A DNA stretch of 64,000 nt, taken from NCBI GenBank assembly GCA_022036555.1, contig CM039119.1, positions 4,340,001 through 4,404,000 on the forward strand, in the 5' to 3' direction. Positions 56,461-64,000 of this stretch are shown here, piece by piece. The translations under genes were made by a program, and so were the position numbers. The notes below the pieces were generated by a model. It did no database searches. It saw nothing but the letters and a program-made list of their open reading frames with translations, and was not told the origin of the DNA. Every line of letters starts with the position of its first letter. The first letter of the stretch is position 1. The stretch is from Microstegium vimineum (Eukaryota; Streptophyta; Magnoliopsida; Poales; Poaceae).

Positions 56461-59371
56461 CATCGTCGAGGTGAGTTCAGAAATCGTTATGAACTTACAA
56501 GTTAAAGCATGTGTTGAGAAAGCAAAAATGGTTATGATAGGTAAAAGATTCTCCTTATATGTTAATTGTTAAACAATAGTACCTCTGCATTTTCTAGATT
56601 TTGTACACTATGTGTCTATCAGTTTTCCTAATGTCCAAACCGATTTCAATGTATGCTTGTATCAGTTCAGGAATACTGATCTTAGTCTAGATGTTTTTTT
56701 ACTTGAACTGCAATTGATGCACTCTTATTGATAGTACATTTATGATCATTCAGATTGATTGCCATATGGTCATTCAGACTAATAATGAAGTTCTAGAACC
56801 ATTTGATTGGTGCCTGCAGAGAAAAAGGTCCAAGTGGGAGAAAGCAGAAGAATTGCCATGAGCCAAATTTGTAAGGTACGGTACATTGCTAATCATATGG
56901 GTGATTGATTTAGTTCCCCTATTATCCCTTTATGTTTCTAGATTACCTCAGGTGATGGATTCGGAGGGATTTTTGGTGTCATTGGTTACAACAGCTAAAA
57001 TAGTTAATGACCTCTAAACTTGATACAAGTGCAGTAGGACTTGTGTTTGCCATTTTCAGCAGATTCATACTGAAGTTGCACAACCCAATGATGCAATTCC
57101 ACAGACCCTATTTGAGGCTAGCTTAAATATATTATATGGAAAGCCATAGGCCCAAGCCCCCAAAGAAGTATTGTATTGTAAAGAACATATAATTTTTTAT
57201 TAGAATAAAAATAATAATAATAATAATAATAATAATCAGCTTGAGTATAGGTACCACGTTGCCTGTTTTGAAATTAGATACATCTACTCAAAATTCACAG
57301 GCTCCCTATTTAAATGACTGATAGAAAGTATATATCTACTCAAAATTCACAGGCTCACTATCTAAAAAGGCATTTATTTTCAGATTAAATGATTGATAGA
57401 AAGTATATATGGTATACGACAATGTACGTACTGGATATGTTTGTTTTATCTTAAGTATTAACACCACCTAAAGTTTGCTTCATGAGGTGATAGCTTAAGC
57501 TTCTAAACTAGGATGGTGAGCAAATGAAAATATTGAACTGTTCTGTAATAGTACCAGATCGGAGTGCTAACATTGTATGGATGCCAGGTGTTGGACTGGT
57601 TTATGAACAAGCACCTAATTATGCAAAGGGGTGCTCAAATTCCACTTACTTCCTAAGATATTAATTCTGAAATAGCAAGTTGTTAATGGTACATTAAAAA
57701 AAGTACTTCCTAAATACCTTCTCTGTAGACACCAGCACTATTGTCCCATGCTAGGACAGTTATCTTGTGTGGTCAGACTATATTATCTTCTTTCCAATTG
57801 CAAATTTATATTGTTACTATTCTAATGTCCATGTACTGCTCATAAGGTTTTCGTTTACTCCAAATGAGAGGTTTTTTAAATGAGAATTCAAGGAACAGTG
57901 ATGAGATAGTTCATGGAACACCACTGTTCGTTGTAGATGTTGTCTCTAATTAATTTACATGCTCTCCACACTAATTTCTTTTTGGTTCATTATGTTTCTT
58001 AGTATGCTACCTAACGTTGCATATGTGATTTATTGTTATTGTCGTTTTCATTTTATATCATTGAGAAGTATTTACTTCATAGGATACACACGATAGAAAA
58101 AAAAAACTGTTAAGAGTATTTCTTCTTCTACAATAGATATTTTTTTGCATGCTGAATCCTTCGGTTTTGCAGTTTCCTTTTCTGATCCAACTAGCATTGT
58201 CTTAAACTTGGACCATAGCACTTCAGAACATTGTCTTAATGATGCTTTATCTGGAATACCACATTTTTACTGAGCCATCTTAAGGTATGTATCCTATAAA
58301 GCAAGCTTCCTTTTTAGCTTTAGTGTACAGAGTACGAATCGATCAGAGCTATGCACCCATTTTCTAAAATATATACCTACTGTTATCAACATGCTAGCGC
58401 TACAGTTCATGACATGGTGGTTAATGTGCACAGATGCAGATAGTAGTGTCGCCTATCATCTACTTCAAAAATTGCTTGGTCTATGGCTTTTTAACTGCAA
58501 CTCACATTTATACTACATAACCTAGACATGCCTTTTATTACCCTCTTTTCATACATGAACAATGTACCATTCATTATTCATCTTCCCTCGCTGAGATTGT
58601 TTCCAACATGGATTTCTTTCAGTCTGCATTGGCAACTGGAACTCTGGAACGAAGTGAACTATTTGTTCTGATGTTCAACGTATTCAATTCAAAATATGTA
58701 TTTGGCAAATTGGAAGTGACAAACTACCATTTTTGGCTTTTGACACTTATTTCATATGCATGTTTACTTTGAGATCGATCATGAATATACATGCTGCTCA
58801 AAGAGTGCCCAAGCAGCTAGATAGTTTGGCCCTTTGTATTGCTTCGCCTGCTTCTTGAAAGATGCATAGGCACATGTAACAGGAACGGGCGCAGCGAAGC
58901 GCGCCTACCGTCCTATATTATAAATGGAGCAGAGAGCACTGCTGATGCGAGCCGCGCGTGCAGTAAATGTAAAAAAAATCACGGGACAATAATAATATAA
59001 TTAAATAAATGACTTTTGATCCGTAGGCACACGAGGCCACGAGGGCTAGAGACAGACAGAAGGAGTAGGGAGGCGACGTGTCGGGCGCAGGGTGGACGAA
59101 GGAGCCACGGCCACAGACGGGCCTGGGCCCTGGGGCGCGCCATTGACTCATCCATCCAACACTGCTGCTGCCGATCGACCGATCGATGGATCGATCAGTG
59201 CATGCATGCAGGGCTGCAGGCATGCATCAGGTGCAGCGCAGCTCCAGACACTGTACTGTACCCGGCAGCGGCAATATGGTGGCTGTTTGCATGCAGTACT
59301 CCGTACGTAGTAGTACGTTAGAGTGACGCTTGTAAACGTCACATGCATGCATATGCATGGGTGTTACGTAT
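56461..59371. other. AT-rich DNA, possible intron or intergenic
   Basis: An (AAT)n microsatellite lies at about 57208-57235. No frame with a recognised domain. A short duplicated phrase (TATATCTACTCAAAATTCACAGGCTC) occurs near 57281 and 57331. Confidence 0.35.
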
Positions 59372-59373
59372 TA

Positions 59374-59636
59374 CTCCCTTCATCTCAAATCGAATTATAG
59401 GACATTCTAAGACTTTTAAAGAGTCAAAATATATTAAGTTTAATCAAATTTATATAACAATATAATACACTTATAATGCCAAATAAGTATTGTTAGATTC
59501 GTTATTAATTATATTTTTATAGTATGTCTATTTGATATCATAAATATTTATAGTTTTCTATATAATTATTGATCAGACTTGAGGTGTTTTGACTCACCAA
59601 GATTCTTGGATGTCTTATAGTTTGGGATGGAGGGAG
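59374..59636. mobile_element. Stowaway MITE
   Basis: 263 bp, CTCCCTTCATCTCAAATCG at left and TTTGGGATGGAGGGAG at right, with TA duplications (59372-59373, 59637-59638). Confidence 0.88.
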
Positions 59637-59650
59637 TACATTACCTTTGG

Positions 59651-59963
59651 GGTGATTGGATCCAGTGGCTAAAGTTTAGACCATATCACATCGGACATTT
59701 AGATGATAACTAGGAAGACTAAAGATGAGCTAATTTGTAAAACTAATTACATAGGAGTAGACTAATTAGAGAGATGAAACTATTAAGCCTAATTAATCTA
59801 TCATTAACAAAATTTTACTGTAGCATCACATTGTCAAATCATGGACTAATTAGACTTAATAGATTCATCTTGTAAATTAGACTCAATCTGCATAATGAGT
59901 TTTGTAATTAATTTATATTTAATACTCCAAATTGATGTCAAAATATACGATGTGATAGGTTTA
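59651..59963. mobile_element. Tourist-like MITE relic
   Basis: GGTGATTGGATCCAGTGGCTAAAGTTTAG at left and interior phrases such as CTAATTAGACTTAATAGATTC are typical of a widespread grass MITE. The right terminus and duplication are lost. Confidence 0.5.
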
Positions 59964-60833
59964 ATGTTTGCCATGCGTTGTATGAGTATATCATTGTCAT
60001 TGATCAGCTAGCTAGGCGCGCAAATGCATGCATGCAAAAGCTAGCAGTTAAGGCAACGTGCGTACTTATGTAAAAACGGTAACGACGACTAACATCGGAT
60101 CATCTCAGATACATAGACATAGCTAGCTAGGGCAGCAGATGGAATGCATGCATGCATGCATATGCAGCGCGGGCGCCGCGAGGCCCATCGATAGATCATA
60201 GATACACAGGCCGGACCGCCGGGCATGCACAGAAGCAATGCAATGCAAAGGACGAAGATGCATGCTTGCGGTCCCTGCACAGCCTCCCACCAGCGCTGCA
60301 GGGGGCACAGTACCTACACAGGCCGTCGATCGTCCAATCCAATAAGGAAATAATGGATGCAACCACGCGCGGCAAGCTAGGGTTCTTCAAGAAAATTAAG
60401 GGCCTCAAGCGTTGTCAGCTGTTTTTTCTTTCCTAAACATATATTTTCAAAAAAACAGTTTTATAGATGAAGTTGTTTTTTCTCTTTCATAAACACATAA
60501 AGTTGGATGAAGTTAAAAAAAAAAGTAGCTTATCTCAGTTCTCTTCTCCATTTCTATCTCATATCTATGTCTAAAGTTGTTGGTATATCTGTTTTGCCAA
60601 AAACTTTTTCTAAAATAACTTAGTTTCGCCTAGAAAGTTGTTCATTAAGCCATTTTCTGAGCTATACCAAACATACCATATTGAACATTTGTCACAGTGT
60701 CTACAAGTACGTACAAGATGGGTTTAATTAATCAGTTGGTTTTTGGTACTCATCTTGGAAATATATAGTTCCTCCGATCCAACAACCGATGGTGCCATCT
60801 AAACATTTTGGCGGTACCATCCAAACATCTTTA
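59964..60833. other. intergenic DNA, nothing recognised
   Basis: Contains ATGCATGC-type simple runs near 60030 and 60145. Small frames here have no recognised domain. Confidence 0.35.
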
Positions 60834-61126
60834 GGGTCTGTTTGAATTTTTAGCACCATGCTAAATTTTAGCAGCTAAACTTTAGCTCCTAAATTTTAGC
60901 ACCTAAAGTTTAGCACAAGTGTGTTCGAATCCATGGTATAAAGTTTATGACTACAATATAAAATGAATGAGCGTTTAGCACAGTTTAGGGCATATTTAGG
61001 TGCTAAAGTTTTTAGCACAAAAATTAGACATTGGATCACTTTTAGGACACCTGTTTAAATCTTTAGTTATAAAAAATAAGCTAAAAGTGTTGTGCTAATT
61101 TTTAGACCCTGGATTCAAACAGGCCC
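60834..61126. mobile_element. Tourist-like (PIF/Harbinger) MITE
   Basis: 293 bp with ends GGGTCTGTTTGAATTTTTAG and GGATTCAAACAGGCCC, and TTA duplications (60831-60833, 61127-61129). Rich in TTTAGCACC motifs. Confidence 0.85.
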
Positions 61127-61129
61127 TTA

Positions 61130-62336
61130 GTTGAAACGTGAGATTAGAACAATCTCAATGGAATATCTCGAGAGTTGGCCTAACCCGAGATATGCTAGCT
61201 GTGGTCTATGCCAGGGAAATTTTAGAGACTATTTTGTAGTATATACTATATAATCCTTTCATATATATGTTGGAAATACCCAACTTGGAAATCTTGGCTC
61301 TAGAGCTGTTAGCCGATACCGAAGGAGCAGAGGTGAGCGGAGCAAAGCATATGAATTTGCATCAAGTCATGGTCAAACTTGTCATCATGTAAGACCAACT
61401 CTAGCATAAGCATCCAAATCAGGGTCCCTACCTTCGATCTGAGTGCTTCTCTTACTTTTGTTGGACCAATTTTTTGCTTTCACTTCAGTAGAAACACCCA
61501 AACTTGGGCCTTCAATCCATTCTGGTAGACAATGACAAACGGGGACCACTCGTCATTCTCTTTTTTTCCTTCTCGCTCTACCTACAAGAGCTATACACGA
61601 TGGAGGAGCTACATCCTGTCGGTGGAAGGAGACCCGCTGGATCCCGTCAGCGCCTGGATCTAGCCGCTGGTGGAGTGCAAAATGCCAGGTGGATCTGCGC
61701 TCTCAAGGGCATATGCTACCATATGCATCACTAGTGGATGAGCATGGAATGTGTGTGCAACAGAAGAGAGAGAAACAAACGGTGCATATACATGGTGGCA
61801 TATGCCCTAATAGAGAACAAAAATAACTTTACTGAGTTTCTTTCTTGTCTTTACAAATATATATGCTCAAAATTTATTGTGCTTGTGATATGAAAACTAA
61901 TGGCATATTTGGAGCACATGATTTCTTTCCTGTTCTTGTGTTTTTCCTCTAAAATTGAACTGATTCCTGTGAAGTTCCGAACATGCTCTAAGATGTTGAA
62001 GTTCAGAGCTGGGTCATCGATGTATTTCAAAAGTGGATTTATAGTTGAGTTTTCTGCTTGCCTGGTTAAATGGCGGCAGAGGTTCACAACTGGGAACCAA
62101 AATCATCACATTAAAGATATGTAGGTAATCAATATAAGATTAATAAAGCGCTGTCAACGGGGAAATTATTTTAGATGCCATTAATTCACAAAGCGATCGA
62201 AATAGCCCATGAATAAAATCCCTGCTGAACACACGTACATAAACTCATCGAATTCTCACCACTTCGAGGTTGGAGCATGGACCAGCCGCATGGCGGCAAC
62301 ATGGCAGGCAGCACAGCATGCATGCCCTAGCTTTAG
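61130..62336. other. 3' flank of the ALOG gene, nothing recognised
   Basis: No domain-bearing frame was recognised. The ALOG 3' UTR should lie at the right end of this interval on the minus strand; its limit was not determined. Confidence 0.4.
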
Positions 62337-63131
62337 CTAGCCGAAGGTGTTGAACAGCGATGGCAGGTAGAAGCCAGGCGCACCATTGGCGGTAACTCCT
62401 CCGAGGACGCTGCTGCCGTAGTCACAGAACTCGAAGGGCACACCGGCGAGGTAGTACGGTGGCGGCGGCGGCGGTGGAGGCGGTGGTGCGGGCGGCAGAG
62501 CAGCAGCAGGCATTAACATCGTGGTGCCGTTCATCACGTGCGGGCGGGCGCACACGGCGGCCGTGCCGGCAGAGGCGGCGCCGCCGTCCTGCTGCTGCTT
62601 GCCCCGCTTCTTCTTCTTCCTGCTGTATGAGATACCGCGCGCCCTTGACTGCGCGTCGCGGACGTCGCGCAGGTACAGCCTGACGGCGCGCGCGGCGAAG
62701 GGGTTGGCGCCGTCGGAGTCGCCGACGGGCTGCTGCGAAGAAGACGACGACGCCCAGATCCCCCCACGCGCGCCGTGGCGCTCCTCGAAGGCGGCGCGGA
62801 GGCGGCCGACGAGCGAGTCGAGGCTACCCCACGCCTGGCGCAGCGGGCACTGGCACGCCGCGTTGGCGGCTTCCGCCGTGCGGACGCCGGCAACGCCTCC
62901 ACCGCCGCCGTACGCGGCGCAGGGCGGCGCGTGCACGCGCGTCTTGCCGAAGCGGTCGAGGTAGCGGAGGAACTCGAGCACGTGGGCGCCGCTGCAGCGG
63001 CACAGCTCCAGCGGCGGGCGGTGCGCGGCCAGGTACCGCGTGAAGGTCTGCCAGTCCCGCCGCTTCTGCGACTCGTACCGGCTCGGCCGCCGCGGCGGCG
63101 ACCACGACCGCGCGCCGCTCGTCGACATCAT
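62337..63131 (-). CDS. ALOG-domain (LSH/G1-like) nuclear protein
   Basis: A single-exon gene of 264 residues. ALOG proteins are plant nuclear regulators of meristem, inflorescence and organ-boundary identity (rice G1 and TAWAWA1, Arabidopsis LSH), with a DNA-binding fold derived from tyrosine recombinases. The domain spans about residues 17-170: SRYESQKRRDWQTFTRYL, VLEFLRYLDRFGKTRVH, CPLRQAWGSLDSLVGRLRAAFEE and NPFAARAVRLYLRDVRDAQS. The inserted zinc ribbon has its expected ligands, His67, Cys71, Cys93 and Cys95. A nuclear localisation run, RKKKKR, is at 171-176. A 10-proline run lies near 216-225, and a tail ending SLFNTFG follows. The start MM at 63131 is the first ATG after the TATA box. 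The gene is intact in this sequence and strongly GC-biased, normal for intronless grass genes. The exact G1L number cannot be assigned by eye. Confidence 0.95.
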   Translation of the reverse strand: MMSTSGARSWSPPRRPSRYESQKRRDWQTFTRYLAAHRPPLELCRCSGAHVLEFLRYLDRFGKTRVHAPPCAAYGGGGGVAGVRTAEAANAACQCPLRQAWGSLDSLVGRLRAAFEERHGARGGIWASSSSSQQPVGDSDGANPFAARAVRLYLRDVRDAQSRARGISYSRKKKKRGKQQQDGGAASAGTAAVCARPHVMNGTTMLMPAAALPPAPPPPPPPPPPYYLAGVPFEFCDYGSSVLGGVTANGAPGFYLPSLFNTFG

Positions 63132-63270
63132 GTACGTACGTGTCTGGGTCCTCTCCTCTGGGAAGAGCTGCAGAGAGATCTATCGAGCGAGGGTTTGAGT
63201 TGACGACGACGAGCGATCGAGAGCTTCTTCTTCCCGGGCGGCCGGCCGGGGACGCTGCGGGCGGGGGATC

Positions 63271-63280
63271 AATATATATA
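63271..63280 (-). promoter_or_regulatory. TATA box of the ALOG gene
   Basis: The minus strand reads TATATATATT, about 140 bases upstream of the ATG, within a GC-rich promoter of GGCCGGCC motifs. Confidence 0.65.
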
Positions 63281-64000
63281 GCGGCCGGCCGTCAGGGCAG
63301 CTAGTAGGTGACGCAGCAGAGCAGCCAATGGCGTGGAGCTAGTAGCAGCTAGGACGATGACGCCGCGGCAGCCGGCACGGCAGGGCAGACACTGATGCAC
63401 AGGAGGTGCGGGGACCAGAGGGATGGCTGGCATGCATGCACTGCCACTGATGCTACGAGTAGGCAGTAGCTAGGGTAGCTTAGCTAGGTGGTGACGCGTC
63501 GGCGTGGCGTGCGAGGAGGCGAGGCGGGCGCGGGGCGGCGGAGATGTAGGGGCACGGCCGCGCGAGGCACGCGCCGTCTGCCGTCATGTCAAGTCGACCG
63601 ATCGATGGATCGATCGATCCATCAGGACGCTGTGGGCTCTGTCCTGCTGCTGTACTGTAGCTGCCTGCTGCCATCGTCTGCCAACGCGTGCAGCAGACAG
63701 CAGTGACGACGATGGATCTCTTCATTTGACTGGCCGGCCGGCCGATTGGGACGACGATCCGGCGCGGCGGCTCGCTCGTCCGGCGACCGGCGGCCGTCGA
63801 TCGGTCCATGGGCCCGGCGTCGTTCATGCATGGTCGCTGCGACGATCGATCAGACGGACGGTACGGCTGCCAGGCAGCAGGCTTGGCAGTACGTCGTGTG
63901 TGTGTGTGACGACGACCTGTCTGTTGTCGTGTCCCGTGCTCCTCTGGCCCGCCAGAGACTTGTTGCATGCGTCTTGTCAATGTGCATGCTTTGCTGCTGC
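63281..64000. other. upstream region of the ALOG gene
   Basis: GC-rich with simple GATCGATC and GGCCGGCC motifs. Open frames here are composition artefacts. No second gene was recognised. Confidence 0.45.

Noticed and set aside
59016..59348. Overlapping frames of about 100 codons near a CATGCATGC-rich stretch
   Set aside because: Simple-sequence composition and no recognised domain or promoter.
62775..63203. Plus-strand 142- and 147-codon frames over the ALOG gene
   Set aside because: Antisense shadows of a GC-rich coding exon.

Overview
The window looks like plant nuclear DNA from a grass. The evidence is stacked LTR retrotransposon pieces with 5-bp target duplications, dense Stowaway and Tourist MITEs, Helitron and CACTA termini, long AT-rich spacers, and two very GC-rich plant transcription-factor genes. 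A panicoid grass of the sorghum, maize or sugarcane type fits best, but that is an inference from family resemblance; no species marker was seen.

Layout. 1-6145 is the 3' part of a Ty3/Gypsy element of the Tat/Grande type. It carries a degenerate antisense six-exon gene, a 3' tandem-repeat zone, a duplicated hairpin/polypurine block and the first 76 bp of the 3' LTR. A solo LTR of the same family follows (6689-8011) and splits a small minus-strand reading frame. 8017-20030 is AT-rich intergenic DNA with MITEs, a Helitron 3' end (14950) and a 3 x 81 bp array (17730-17972). 20030-21270 is a DNA element rich in a short subterminal motif. 21357-28637 is a nest of three solo LTRs, each with its own exact target duplication. 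28707-31453 holds a foldback element, an RNase H fragment and a CACTA element. 33111-35968 is another solo LTR, ending about 210 bp before the TATA box of a NAC gene (36485-37651). 40262-52860 is a degenerate noncoding segment repeated at least three times and broken up by a Helitron, MITEs, a LINE scrap and a large foldback element. 54080-61130 holds LINE and MITE relics and an unrecognised GC-rich block. 62337-63131 is an intact ALOG-domain gene on the minus strand.

Host genes. Only two are recognised: a JUB1/NAC042-like NAC factor, which carries a one-base deletion in its first exon in this sequence, and an ALOG (LSH/G1-like) factor that reads intact. There is no operon-like logic. The genes are islands in transposon debris, and the TE layer bears on them mainly through possible promoter effects, most clearly the solo LTR pointing at the NAC gene.

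Most notable: five solo LTRs in 64 kb, three nested like Russian dolls; the antisense gene with its own TATA box inside the retrotransposon; the repeated noncoding segment downstream of NAC; and a foldback element whose arms carry tRNA-like polymerase III boxes. No clearly new biological system was found.
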